In this document: piece after piece, positions 10,688 to 22,500 of the stretch
How positions within the stretch are numbered: the first letter of the stretch is position 1
How the letters are laid out: each line of letters begins with the position of its first letter
Position numbers and translations under genes: made by a program
Assembly (NCBI GenBank): GCA_964017185.1
Contig: OZ024871.1
Span: forward strand, 23,846,488 to 23,910,487
Length of the DNA: 64,000 nucleotides
Direction: 5' to 3'
DNA from: Rugalucina vietnamica
Taxonomy: Eukaryota > Mollusca > Bivalvia > Lucinida > Lucinidae
The notes under the pieces: model-generated
What the model was told of the DNA's origin: nothing
What the model saw: the letters and a program-made list of their open reading frames with translations, nothing else
The model's database searches: none

Positions 10688-10780
10688 CTATCTTCTGATA
10701 CTGAGTCGATCAATTTCTGATCATCACCTCAGGTGTGGGGTGGGTGGCTAAATTTAGAATTTAGTCCAAAATAGGTTCCT
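10688..10780 (-). mobile_element. LINE 3'-UTR fragment inside the left MULE arm
   Basis: CTGAGTCGATCAATTTCTGA and the following CACCTCAGGTGTGGGGTGGG are the reverse complement of the LINE 3' UTR at about 225-275. It is absent from the right MULE arm, so it inserted after the element formed. Confidence 0.6.
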
Positions 10781-11399
10781 GAAAACAGGAAGCGTCACGA
10801 ACGTGCGCATGCGCACCCACCCACTCTGTACCTCATCTTGTGCTAATCAGAATTTAATTATTTTGATATCAAAATAAAAGGATTGTCCCAATCTAAACAT
10901 CTATGTAAAGAAATCTGGTAAAAAAAAATAGTTTCAGATGCCGGTTTTAGGGTTTGAAATTTCCGGGAAGATCCGAGAAGATTCGCCGGGAAACTGGAGT
11001 AGTGGTGCTTTGGGCTTTGTATCCCATCTAATAATCATTCGAATTTAAAAATTGTTTGTATCAAAATAAAAGTATTGTTCTAATCTATCCGAAAATCGAA
11101 CAAAATGTTTAAAAAAGTATTTTTTAATGTTTTTATTCGGGTTTGAAATTTCCGGGAAGATCAGTGTAAAATATGTCAACACTAATATGTACATTGATAT
11201 GCCATTGAATGCTGAAAGTTGATTATGTGCAATTATTTACGGGTCATTAATTCGCAATTCAATGTTAATGATCCGTGATCGGGACTAATTAGTTTGTTTA
11301 GCTCGGGAAGTGTGGCAAAAATTAAAGTGGTTAATATCGGCATTAGCAAACATTGAAAATAAGAATATTTGAAAAATAGCTTTATTTATTTATTTTTTT

Positions 11400-11905
11400 T
11401 TTTTTTCTAAATTTTGAGTTGATTTCCAAATTTAATGTTGGACTAAAGACGCTTAAAATTACGCGAGAACCTTTCCGAACCAGAATTTTATGGTGATTTG
11501 GTTCACTTTAAGAAACTTCTTGGAAGGAATGATATTCTTTCAGTTTCGAAAAAGAAGTAAACGTTATATGCGTATAGGTTATAACTTAAATGTTATGTAA
11601 TCAATTCATGGTTGATAACTATATGCTGCCTTCATTAATTGCACGCCGGTGGGTCGGGCGTCAGACTCTATGATGGCACCGACATAAAGTTAATTATTTT
11701 AGTCGGCTGCGGCCGGAGCTTCTTGTCTGTTGGTTGTCTGTAGCTTGACCCACCGGCTTTTTCTTTTGCTCCAGATATCCATCGTCGGGTAGCTTAGGGA
11801 ATATGTGATTCATTTCGTTTATGATTCATCATGGTGGTTATCATGATTTATTTGTTTGTCCTTGATGATTCATTGACTAGTTAGAGATTCACCAAGAGGA
11901 CCGAA
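11400..11905 (+). mobile_element. Degraded Penelope-like fragment (copy A)
   Basis: Reads as a diverged plus-strand version of the 3' coding and terminal part of the PLE at 23.3-28.7 kb. Examples are ATTTTATGGTGA, CGTATAGGTTATAAC, CACGCCGGTGGGTCGGGCGT and GATTCATTGACTAGTTAGAG. It sits between the two arms of the Mutator-like element. It is much more diverged than the other PLE copies. Confidence 0.75.
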
Positions 11906-12181
11906 CAACTAACTAAAATATGTAAATCAATACAGAATATGAGGGTGATGTTAGGGCCTTGTAAAATTGATACATACACATGTATGTTTATTATTAATTT
12001 GCTCTTTATGTATTGCATAAAACACTGTCACGGTCACATATGCCATCTATTATGTATGTATATGCTGTATCCTCGTCGGCTTTATAGCATTTCGGAGTTC
12101 ATAAAATGCTGTTATGTTCTATTCTGTTCCTGATTGTATTACACGATGACATTTTTGTTTGTTTACAAATACTTGATTTAA

Positions 12182-12245
12182 AAAGGTACAAGTAGGCAAA
12201 GATCAGGAAAAGACGCAATCAGAAAGAGATTCCCACTCCAAAAAA
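12182..12245 (-). mobile_element. Isolated PLE terminal fragment
   Basis: AAAGGTACAAGTAGGCAAAG and about 45 further bases match the outer end of the PLE copies at 15598 and 23279. It lies in the opposite orientation to the fragment at 11400-11905. Confidence 0.7.
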
Positions 12246-13604
12246 GTTTGCAAATGCGATTTAATATGCTCTTGTGTGTTTGCCAGTAAAACTGCAACAT
12301 CCTGCAGGTACTCATCAGAACCCTTTAAATGTTCTGGATGCGAATAACATGTATTTGTTCTTAAAAATATGCTTAAAATAATTAAGGTTGTGGCTAACTT
12401 AGAACTTATGCCGATATAAATTTCTTTTGAACAGATAGATATTTTGTGCCTCACTTCACGAGTTAAACAAACTCATTAGTCCCGATCACGGATCATTAAC
12501 TACCAATATGATAATTAACGACCCGTAAATGTATTCAGAGCATATATGTATATAACATTTTAGTGTATTATAGTACTTATAGTGATCGTCGAATTGATTA
12601 GATGTTGGGCTTTCAGAACGCTTGGAATTTCAAAAAGATATGATGTCAAAATTCAAAAACACAGAACACAGAATATTTGTTAGTCAATATTTTAATAAAT
12701 ATACGAAACATATGCAGCACGTTTTGAAAGACGAAAATGCTAATTCTTTGCATGTCTTTCTATATTAGAAAAGATGAACTATAGCCAATTCATAGTTATT
12801 CTAAAAACGTAAATGTAAGATGTATGGATATGACCATCTAAATATGTTAATGTATTGTTCATGAAAGTTTTTAATCTGAAACATCTAAATAGAAGTTATT
12901 TCAAAATAAGATATAACTTCCCTATCGAAATCCGGCTGCGACCACAGCGGATCTCATAAATTTCAAATTTCAAACGTAAATATACCATAATAAATGTTCA
13001 TATATTTAATTTTAATTTTATATCATATGTTAGAGCGATGCATTACCTTTAATATGGTACAAAATCATGGAAAACTGAGCATTTATACTTGAATTATTAA
13101 GACTGACGCAACACTACTTCAATCACGGATTAGTGTTGACTAACAAATTTTCCCGGCGGAGAATTACTGACCTTCCCGGAAATTTCAAGCCCGAATAAAA
13201 CATTAAGGAGTGGTTTCATTAAATATTTTCTTCGATTTTCAGGTAGAGTAGAACAATACTTTTACTTTGATCTCAACATTTTTAAAATCGGATGATTATT
13301 AGATGAGATACAGAGCCCAAAGCACCACTACTCCAGTTTCCCGGCGAATCTTCCCGGATTTTCCCGGAAATTTCAAACCCTAAAAACAACATTTTAAAAT
13401 AACTTTTTACAAAATTTCTTTACATATTCGTTTAGATTGAAACAATACTTTTATTGTGATACCAAAATCATTAAATTCTGTTAAACATTAAATGAGATAC
13501 ATAGCCAGAACCACCACTACCCCCTTCATCCCGACCATATCTTCCCGGACATTCCCGGCAATTAGTATGCACCCAATTAGACTGGTCCCGATAGCGTAAT
13601 GGTC

Positions 13605-13745
13605 GTTACTAAAACACGGAACGGAACGGAACGAAACGGAATGACATTGTTTATAAATGGGTAGTACTGAAATGCGAAATCGGCTTGATTTCGCGAAATC
13701 GTCTTGATTTCGCGAAATCGTCTCTACTGAATAGCGTAATCGTCT
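13605..13745. repeat. Short tandem repeats beside the MULE
   Basis: An ACGGA-type pentamer run (about 13612-13640) is followed by three repeats of about 20 bp centred on the palindrome GATTTCGCGAAATC (about 13677-13725). Confidence 0.7.
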
Positions 13746-14344
13746 CTTAAATTTTCAACAAACTTTTTAAAAACATTTGACTTTGCAATTATTCTATAGA
13801 ACCAATTTTTAATCAATAATATTTAAATTTATTTTTAAATTGTGTTTTTGTGAGGACTTATAAGGTGAATAAAATATGACTTGTGATTTCGCGTGAATGG
13901 CGAGCTCAATCCGCTTGTAAAAGGTCTGTTTTACCATGGTCTCTATACACAGATACAAACAATACGTCACAACCCACGTGGTCTATATTATCCAGGTAAG
14001 TCAGGTGACTTTCACGTGACTTCTTTCCACTTCCGGGTGGCAAAAAAAGCGACCCCAGTTCAATGAATGTGTAATGTTTTGATGTATTACAAATGTAAAA
14101 TAATGTCAAAATATTACTTGTTCATAACAAATTACATTTCCAAATATTTTAGCGCATTAATTGATGTGTGTTTCTAGTTTATTATTATAAGTATTTAGCG
14201 TTTACTTCCCGTGCGGGATTAAAAAGGTTTGCATCTCAGTCAATCAAAAGTTTGTTTTTTATACGGTAGAAATCAGATATCAACATTGAATAATTTCCGT
14301 GTTTGAGCCGTGTTTGAAGCAAGTTTAAGTTTTATGAAAAACGA
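13746..14344. other. Unassigned AT-rich stretch
   Basis: No gene or element is recognised. The minus-strand open frame at 13906-14109 has no recognisable similarity. Confidence 0.4.
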
Positions 14345-14352
14345 GTTTTATG

Positions 14353-14388
<36 letters not shown>

Positions 14389-14414
14389 AAAAAAAAAGCC
14401 GTTAGAAATTGGGT

Positions 14415-14480
<66 letters not shown>
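14345..14480. repeat. Poly-A tract followed by (CT)n microsatellite
   Basis: About 50 adenines (14345-14397, with one G interruption) are followed by about 33 CT dinucleotides (14414-14480). The pair could mark the 3' end of an old retroposed copy, but no body is recognisable. Confidence 0.9.
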
Positions 14481-14483
<3 letters not shown>

Positions 14484-15597
14484 AGCACACGATTTAGTTA
14501 TGTCTTGCATGCGGTGAAATAATAAAAACACTAACACTTTTTTCAGTCCGTGGAATAAATATAATTTATCCACAAGTTATAATAACTTTTTGAAGTGTAT
14601 CCATTTTTATTTACGACACTGGAATCATAATTATCTTTTTCTAGATCTAATGAGAGAGTGTCCTTGATCTAATCCATGCGATATCAACACCTGTTATGAC
14701 ATTTCGACCGACTGAACACACACGCCGGCTGCCACGGGGACTCATTAATCCCTTTCATTCATATAGTACCCCAAGAATGTATCATTTCTTTGAAGAGGGT
14801 GTAATAAATAATAATTAAAGAAGCCGACTATCATGATTATGGGCATCGTAATTTGACTCGGAGGTGTCATAAAACTGTCTTCAGTAGCTGAAACCGCGTT
14901 TCTTTCAAATTGATTATGATCATCAATCAATATGTGTATAGCCTTTGAATAGTTATTATTTAAACTGGACTTAGTTATATTTCAGTTTGATTATTCAAAT
15001 ATAATTAATTAATTAATATATTCTTAAGAATGAAAAAGATGGAGAAAAAGGAGCAAAAATTCTTCATAAAAAGCGCAAAGATAAACGCACTTTTATTGAT
15101 GTAAGGCTCGGTACAAACAAGGTCGGAAAAAGGACCAAGAACTAATTATTTATTTAATTGTTTATTACCTATTTTCATTTATTTTTTTTTATTTACTTAT
15201 TTTTTCCATTATGAATGAATTTTTTAGTCTGATTGCAGACGTGGCCGCATAATGTCGCAAATTGTTATTTAATTATAAGTCATATCTAAGTAATACATAT
15301 TTTCGTTCGCGCGCGGATCCAACATCGTTTGCCCAAGGTGTGAGAAATTAAATTCTTTATAAAAGAGCCAAAGGCAAAAAATTATTTGTAATTTTGTATT
15401 TAAATGTCATCGTTGTTCCCTGATTGGGATGGCGGCACACATTTTACTTTAATTTAAACTCAGTAATGTATGTAAACAAAATTGAACCGGAAATGTTTTT
15501 GCCACCCGGAAGTGAAAGTTTTAACCACAATGCAACGCGCACTACGTCATCGAGGTCAAGGTCAAATAATGTAAACAATAATATTGTACCTGTCTAT
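14481..15597. other. Unassigned stretch left of PLE copy B
   Basis: No gene or known element is seen. The plus-strand open frame at 15424-15687 runs from unique sequence into the PLE terminal repeat and is not a credible gene. Confidence 0.4.
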
Positions 15598-16200
15598 AGA
15601 AAGGTACAAGTAGGCAAAGATCAGGAAAAGGCGCAATCAGAAAAAGATTCCCACTCCAAAAACCGAGGTGGGAAAAAACCAAACTAACAATCAGGTACTT
15701 ATACCATGAAACAATCGTAAGCCGAATGGGCAGCTATTTTCCCAATAGGTGGCCACTCAGTTACCTTAACTTAACTAAAAATATGAAAACATACATAAGG
15801 CGCCAACAGCACAAAAAAATTTTAAACACCAAGACATAAAACAAAAAGAACCACCACAGAAGTATCGACTTGGAACGATCAGTAACACAAAGTTACTGGC
15901 GGGCTTAAACCGGTTTTACATGGCCATAACCTCACCCTCAGCTTCCGCAGTGGTTCATAACATTTAGTTAGTTATTCGGTCCTCGTGGTAAATCTCTAAC
16001 TAGTCAATGAATCATCAAGAACAAACAAATAAATCATGATAAACATCCTGATGAATCAAAAACCAGGACTCACAGACTGAGTAAGCTGCCCGACGATGGA
16101 GATCCCTGGGCGCCGAATAACCTACTAACTCCGGAGCAAAAGAAATACACCAGTTGGACCCCGGTGGGCCAAGCAACAGACAAGAAGCTCCGGGCCCCAA

Positions 16201-16366
16201 CAGAGGCGGATCCAGGTTTTCTATAGAGGGGGTTCAAATGTGGAAAGGGGGGTTCGATTGCCTAATTTTACACAAAATTTATTGAAATTCCCCATGAATA
16301 TGAAACAGTTTTGCTCCTGAGGGGGGTTCGAGCGAACCCCTTGAACCCCCTCTAAATCCGCCACTG
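16201..16366 (+). mobile_element. 166-bp MITE (copy 2) inside PLE copy B
   Basis: Base-for-base the same as 10104-10269. It is flanked by CCCAA on both sides (16196-16200 and 16367-16371). PLE copy C near 23873-23890 has the uninterrupted sequence with a single CCCAA, so it acts as a natural empty site and proves the insertion boundaries. Confidence 0.93.
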
Positions 16367-16390
16367 CCCAACCAACTAAAATGAATAGCT

Positions 16391-17425
16391 TTATGTCGGG
16401 GCCATCATAGAGTCTGACGCCCGACCCACCGGCGTGCAATTAAAGAAGGCAGCATAGTTATCAACCATGATTGGGTTAAAAACTAAGCATGCAGACTGTC
16501 GCATAACATTCAAGTTATAACCTATACGTTTGTAACGTGTTATGATTTTTCTGAACTGAAAAGAAAAATCATTAATTCCTTTAAGTTTCTTAAATTTGTA
16601 AACCAAGTCACCATAAAATTCAGGTTCCGAAAGGCCCTCACTTAAAAGCGTCTTTAACCCAACATTATATTTGGAAATCAATTCATAGTGTCTACGATAA
16701 AATTTAGAAAATGTTTTTCTGAGTTTATGATACCGATAGCCCTGTTGGAGAAGTTTTGCCGTTAAACATCTATTTCGAGCGTTGAAGTCTGTAACATGAT
16801 TGCAGACTCTAGCAAACCTAATAAGTTGCGAAATGTATACACCATAAGAAGCACGACGAGGAACGTCACCATCCAAAAAAGGAAAATTTACTATATCAAA
16901 ATCAAAGTCATCGCGCTTATCATAAATTTTAGAAGAAACAAATCCATTTGCAACAGAAAGATGTAGATCTAAAAAGGGGGCTTCAGTATCTGAGATATTG
17001 GCTTTGTTCAACTGAAGTTCAGGTGGATAAATTTGATTGACCATACCTTCAAAATAAGGGTTGTCAATGTTCAATAGGTCATCGAGGTACCTAGATGTGG
17101 AATTAAAAGCCTCGATAACATCAGCTTGATTATCATGGTTAAGAGAATCCATGAAATCTCTTTCGTAGCAGTATAAAAATAAATCAGCTACGAGAGGTGC
17201 GCAATTTGTACCCATCGGAATTCCAACAATTTGTCTGTATAACTTGGTCCCAAATCTAATATAAATATTATCAAGGAGATAGGATAAGGCGTCGCATACA
17301 TTCTGACATGACCAAAGTGTATACCGACTTTGGTCAGAGGAAGTGAAAAAAGCCTTTCTGTCATTACATGCCAAATAAAGTGAACCATAGTTTTTTAATG
17401 CCCTTTTGAAGGTCCACTCTATCAA
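16391..17425 (-). CDS. PLE reverse transcriptase, C-terminal part (copy B)
   Basis: The frame has 344 codons and no upstream RT half. It contains GIPMGTNCAPLVADLFLYCY (motif B region) and RYLDDLLNID (motif C, YLDD), then LQLNKANISDTEAPFLDLHL, SQLIRFARVC and the C-terminal thumb-like region shared with copy C. The first Met used falls inside the RT and is an artefact of truncation. This is a remnant and not expected to be functional. Confidence 0.85.
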   Translation of the reverse strand: MIEWTFKRALKNYGSLYLACNDRKAFFTSSDQSRYTLWSCQNVCDALSYLLDNIYIRFGTKLYRQIVGIPMGTNCAPLVADLFLYCYERDFMDSLNHDNQADVIEAFNSTSRYLDDLLNIDNPYFEGMVNQIYPPELQLNKANISDTEAPFLDLHLSVANGFVSSKIYDKRDDFDFDIVNFPFLDGDVPRRASYGVYISQLIRFARVCNHVTDFNARNRCLTAKLLQQGYRYHKLRKTFSKFYRRHYELISKYNVGLKTLLSEGLSEPEFYGDLVYKFKKLKGINDFSFQFRKIITRYKRIGYNLNVMRQSACLVFNPIMVDNYAAFFNCTPVGRASDSMMAPT

Positions 17426-17525
17426 ATCCAGAAGTTTTTCTTTAATTAGATTATGTGGTAATGTTGTATAGAGAAAATCATATGTGAAAAATCATATGTG
17501 AAAAATCATATGTGGAGAAGCTTCT

Positions 17526-17765
17526 ATAGAGACCCTGGTTTTACATCAAATGAAGGATAAACATTGAAGACTTACAGAAACATCTTAATTATTTTATGCT
17601 CGAACATTAACTTTGATTTCTTCTCTGTTGGTAAAAACCGATGACCCTTAATAGCAGAAGGAGGGTGAATGCATTTCTTATATAAGCAGTCACCAGCTCC
17701 ATTGCTCAAAGGGGTCATCGTGTATGTTGACCACTTCTTTATTTTTTGTCTGTTGGCTTATCATT
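17526..17765. other. Junction between PLE copy B and LINE-B leader
   Basis: No feature is recognised. Part of it may be the start of the LINE-B 5' UTR. Confidence 0.35.
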
Positions 17766-18192
17766 CCTGGTCGGTGTGTAGTACACCCGGTAGTATCCGG
17801 AGATACCCCTTACCGACAATAGCTAATTGACGTTTGTTTCATACGTTCTTGTGTTGTGATGTTGTTCTTGATCTTCATAACGACGTTGTTTATGTCGGTG
17901 TGTTGTACACCCGGTAGCATCCGAAGATACCCCTTACCGACATTTTTGCGGTTTTATTACATATATGATCGTTGTTTTAATGTTGCTTGGCTTATACACA
18001 GAGAACACTGTTGACGGCGTTGTTTGAATGTCGGCGTTTTGTACACCCGGTGAGACCAGAAGATCCCCCTTGCCGACGTAATGTCTGATGGCTAACGTAC
18101 ACATGTACAAAGAAGCATGTAAAATTGTCTAAATGTTTTGCATGTCGGTGTGTTGTACACCCGGTAGGACCCAAGGGTTCCCCTTACCGACT
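17766..18192 (+). repeat. Four hairpin monomers ahead of LINE-B
   Basis: A conserved core of about 48 bp, starting GTCGGTGTGTTGTACACCCG and ending CCCCTTACCGAC, occurs four times (about 17769, 17894, 18030 and 18143). The spacers are unrelated in sequence and 65-90 bp long. The ends GTCGGT and ACCGAC can pair, so each core can fold into a hairpin. The position just before ORF1 recalls the tandem 5' monomers that act as promoters in some L1 families. Promoter activity is inference. Confidence 0.75.
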
Positions 18193-18424
18193 TTGTGATG
18201 TTGTTTGAATATACGGTTAACGTGATACAGTGGATACGTGAAATTTTGAGCTCTGAAAAAAAAAACTATGAAAAATGTGAATTTTAGTGGCTTAATAATG
18301 AACTTGAGTGATGTTTTAGCTTTGTGATATGTATATCTAATGTCTGGCAAAGGATTATCACCAAAATCGAAAAATAAAAGTAAAAAGGAACGAAAAAAGT
18401 AACGACAGGCTACTTCGCCTTTGT

Positions 18425-19456
18425 TTGAATACAAACAATCACCTGTGCAAATTGTTTACACGTGTGAACACAACAAAGGACAAAGGAAAAAAATGCAAAT
18501 CGGATAACGCTACAAAGATTGTAAGTGACTTTTATTCCAATCTGAGCTTCACGTATGACCCAAATATGTCTTTCCAAACGCAAGCAGCACAATTTGGTAT
18601 GCCGCAACAGCAGCCACAGCAGCAACAATTCATGCAGAGTCCACCTCCGAGCCAGCTGGGGCCGTTCGGATTCCAAGTCCCAAACCCGTCTACAGCACCC
18701 CCTCCATGGGCAGCCAAGCTACTTGAGGATATGGAGTATGTCAAAGAGAAACTTAAGGGTATGGACAAAATAGAAAAGACTGTTAATATGATTAATGCCA
18801 AAGTCAGTGACCTAGAAACCAAAATGAAAGACATGGACACAAGACTGATCACAAATGAAAAAGCATGCGAGTTCGTAGCAAAAGAACATGGGCAAAGCAA
18901 AACTGAAATGAAAGCTGCAAAGGGAGACATGAAGAACATTAAGCAAACATGTGAAAAACTCGATTGAGAAGCAAATTCAATGAAAGAAAAAATGGTTGAT
19001 CTAGAATCTAGATCAATGAGAGAAAATTTGATGTTTTACGGGATCGCAGAACAAGGCAAAGATGAGGACTGTGAGCAATTGGTCAAAAACGTGTGCAAGG
19101 AATCCCAAAAAATCGCCACCGCTGACAGTTTGCTGTTTGACCGAGCTCACCGAGTTGGGACGAAATCTGGGTCAAAAGTGCGACCCATTGTAGTAAAATT
19201 CCACTACTACCACGAGAGAGAGCTTGTACGAAAACGATCATTCGATTACGGCGAGGCGCTGAAAGGGCAAAACCTGGGCATCGGTGCACAGCTTCCAAAA
19301 CAACTTCGTGACGGCAGGAGACCTTTCTATCCTGCCATGAGAAAAGCACAGAACGAGGGGAAAAATGTCAAGTTTGTCGGTGCAAAACTTTTTATCGAAG
19401 AGGTAGAGTATAAAGGAGCGACCGGGGGCGCGGGGCCTACACCAATGGAAGGCTAA
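18425..19456 (+). pseudogene. LINE-B ORF1 (L1-type nucleic-acid-binding protein), one premature stop
   Basis: One frame covers the region but is broken by a TGA at 18965-18967, giving open pieces of 180 and 158 codons. The first piece has a Gln/Pro-rich stretch and a long coiled coil (LEDMEYVKEKLKGMDKIEK onward). The natural start may be the Met at 18566 (MSFQTQ) and not the one at 18425. The second piece (LESRSMRENLMFYGI, FDRAHRVG, RPIVVKFHYY, KQLRDGRRPFYPAMRKA) is the RRM and C-terminal domain typical of L1/Tx1 ORF1p. The stop falls at the coiled-coil/RRM boundary. Confidence 0.85.
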
Positions 19457-19510
19457 GGGTGTCGGAACGAGCCTACTATTCTTAAAATTCTATCATGGAA
19501 TATAAACGGT

Positions 19511-22500
19511 TTGAAACGTAAAAATACAGAACATGACTTCTTACAGTATATATCAGAATATGACATTGTGTTTCTATCAGAAACTTGGATACCGAAAACA
19601 AACTCTATAAACTTAGATATTAACGGTTATACTAGCACCCACATTCCGGGAAATAAATCGCAACGTGCGAGAAGGGGACGCTATAGTGGCGGTATTTCCT
19701 TATACTACAAAACGGACCTGAAAACCCATATTACTGTTCTAGAAAAAGAACAGAGCGGAATTATTTGGATAAAATTATCATCCGCTATTTTCCCATTTGA
19801 TGAGGACGTTTATTTGTGCAATTTATATATACCACCAACTGCTTCGAGCGTATTGAAGAATTCAGAAATTGACATTTATGATCAGCTAGAAACTGGAATA
19901 ATTAAATATAATAACCTAGGAAAGGTATTTGTGACAGGAGACTTTAATAGCCGCACTTCAGACTCAATTGACTACATTATTTTTGATAAATATCTTGATC
20001 ACAATCTAGACTTTTTGAACCCTGTTGATATCCCATTACGTAAAAGTTATGATCGTATTATAGACTATACTATAATGGTTTAAAACTCATAAATTTATGC
20101 CAAAGTAAATTTATGCCAAAGTACAGGATTGCTGATTGCTAATGGTCGTTTGTATAGCGATAAAAACCTAGGAAAATACACCTTTTGCTCACATGTTGGC
20201 CAAAGCGTTGTTGACTATATGCTTCTGAATTTTTCAGATTTTAATACAATATCTGCATTCGACATATTAGATTTTAATGAATATTCGGACCATGCTCCGA
20301 TCAGCTTCTATTTTAATCTAAAATTGCCGCAAACACAATCAAATGATTCTTCGAATCATGATACATTTATCAATAGAAAAATAGTATTTGACAGTAGTAA
20401 AATTGACCTATTTCAGCGTAATCTCGAGGATAATAACGGGCTCATTCACCAATTGACCGCTGATGCGCGCACTGAATCAATAGATCACATGGTGCAAGAT
20501 TTCACTCGATTTTTGCATGACAAGGCCCTTGACGTATTTGGAAAAACATTCAGTAGTAAATCCCATTCATACCGACATGTAAATAATGACAAAAAATGGT
20601 TCGACGAGAACTGCCAGAATGCTAAGCGAGATTTCACAAGCGCTAGAAATACCTTTAATCGAACAAAAACGGATGCAACACGTATTGACTTAACCCGAGC
20701 GCGCACGCGATATAATCACGTTAAAAAGAAAGCTAAGAAAAATTTTAAAATTAAAGAAGGAAAAAGAATCAATAATTTGGCGAAAAAACAACCACGTCAG
20801 TTTTGGAAAAACGTAAAGGCAACGTACAAAAAACCAAATAATACGGAAAGTTCATTAAACATTGAAGATTTACATGATTACTTTAAATCTATGTTTGGGG
20901 ACAAGCCCGCAGACGATAATTCGGACGAAAATGGATTAAACCAAAATCATGTGGAATTTAATGACGATCTTGACTCAAATTTTACCGAAAATGAATTAAG
21001 GAAAGTTATCTTTTCTCTCAAAAATAACAAGTCGCCAGGAATTGATAGTATTACCAGTGAAATTTTGAAAGCATCGTATGATCATATATCGCAGTTTCTT
21101 CTTACACTCTACAACAGAATGTTCAATGCTGGTGAATATCCGCGTGCGTGGGGTGAGGGCATCATCTCGCCCATCTTCAAAAAAGGGGACGCTAACGAAG
21201 CATCATTACCGCGGTATTACACTGATAAATACTTTAGCCAAGGTCTATTCTCAGTTACTGCTAAATCGTTTGACCGATTGGAGTGAACAATGTGAAAAAT
21301 TATCAAGTAACCAATTCGGCTTCCAAAAAGGAAAATCAGTTGTAGATTGTGTTTTTGTTTTACATTCGGTGATATCTAAAGTATTGAATGCAGGCCAAAA
21401 ACTCTACTGTGTATTCATTGATTATGAGAAATGTTTCGACAAAATAGACCGGTCACTGTTATGGCAAAAACTCTTAACAGAACACGTTAGTTGTAAACTA
21501 GTTAAAGCAATCAAGTCTATGTACACTACCGTCAAGTCATGCGTCAAATATAAGTCTAATTACTCCAGATTTTTCGACTCCAGCATCGGCCTCAAACAAG
21601 GGGACCCGAGTTCACCATTACTTTTCATGTTTTTTGTCAACGATATTATGGATAATATCAACAGTAATCTCCGAAATATTTTTACAATAAATGAACTGAA
21701 ACTATTTTTAATACTTTTTGCAGACGACCAGGTACTCTTTGCAACATCGCCCGAAACACTCCAGTCACTACTTACAGATCTCGAAAACTACTGCCAATTA
21801 TGGGGCTTAAAAATAAACACAGATAAAACTAAGGCGATGATATTCGAGAATGGCAGATGGCGTAGCCACCATGATTTCTATATATATAATTCTGTTTTAG
21901 AGCTTGTTGACTCTTTTAAATACTTGGGCATCACTTTATTTAAAAATGGTAAATGGCATCGTACGCAGAAAAGCATATCGCAACACGCGTCCTTCGCACT
22001 CTTCAATCTATTTAAAATTTTCAAAAACATTGAACTACCAATTTCACAAAAAATAAAACTTTTCGATACGCTTGTTTCACCCGTACTTAATTTTGGATCA
22101 GAAATTTTCGGAATGCATCAAGGAACAGACTTAGAACTTGTCCATACAAAATTTTTAAGATTTATTCTCGGGGTAAAACAGTCAACGAATCTTTCAGCTT
22201 TATACGGAGAACTAGGTAGAGTACCATTATCAATAAACCGTAAAATAAACATGATTAAATACTGGATGAAAATTTTACAACAAGACGAAAATTCGATTCT
22301 CAAACAATATCATACTTAATGCTTAAACATGATTCTGATCTTAATAACGACTATAATGGCAATAACTGGGCTTCGCACATTAAAAAGATATTACAACAAC
22401 ACGGATTCGAATATGTCTGGCGTCAACAATCAAATATCGATATCCCTTTTAATCATATTAGACAACGAATTATTGACACATATCAACAGTCCTGGTATTC

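Larger units (their letters stand above)
10426..13573. mobile_element. Mutator-like long-TIR element with 9-bp TSD (MULE-type, non-autonomous)
   Basis: The element starts GGTGCATACTAATTGCCGGG and ends with its exact inverse; the outer 71 bases of the two ends are identical. It is flanked on both sides by CAATTAGAC (10417-10425 and 13574-13582), a 9-bp direct repeat. Inverted similarity continues inward over most of 10426-11310 against 12460-13573. Each arm is internally repetitive, with a module of about 190-250 bp around TTGAAATTTCCGGGAAGATC. Long TIRs plus a 9-bp duplication are the hallmarks of Mutator-like elements. The centre holds Penelope-like debris and no transposase frame, so the element is non-autonomous. 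The superfamily call rests on TSD length and TIR style only. Confidence 0.8.
15598..17525 (-). mobile_element. Penelope-like element, copy B (5'-truncated)
   Basis: Coding sense is the minus strand. The 3' terminal region occupies about 15598-16440 and begins AAAGGTACAAGTAGGCAAAG on the plus strand. The reverse transcriptase end follows. It is nearly identical to 23279-25010 of copy C, apart from a 166-bp MITE inserted at 16201-16366. Similarity to copy C stops near 17480-17525, after a short triplication of an AAAATCATATGTG unit, so the copy is truncated before the upstream part of the RT and the GIY-YIG region. Confidence 0.88.

Noticed and set aside
12203-12454. 83-codon minus-strand frame
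   Set aside because: Part of it is the antisense of a PLE terminal fragment; the rest has no recognisable similarity and no splice or codon support.
16040-16110. CTGATGA followed by GGACTC in the PLE terminal repeat, considered as a hammerhead ribozyme
   Set aside because: The required GAAA after stem II and a matching cleavage-site stem are missing, and the motif is antisense to the coding strand.
18129-18434. Minus-strand frame across the hairpin monomers
   Set aside because: It runs through non-coding repeats upstream of LINE-B and has no family resemblance.
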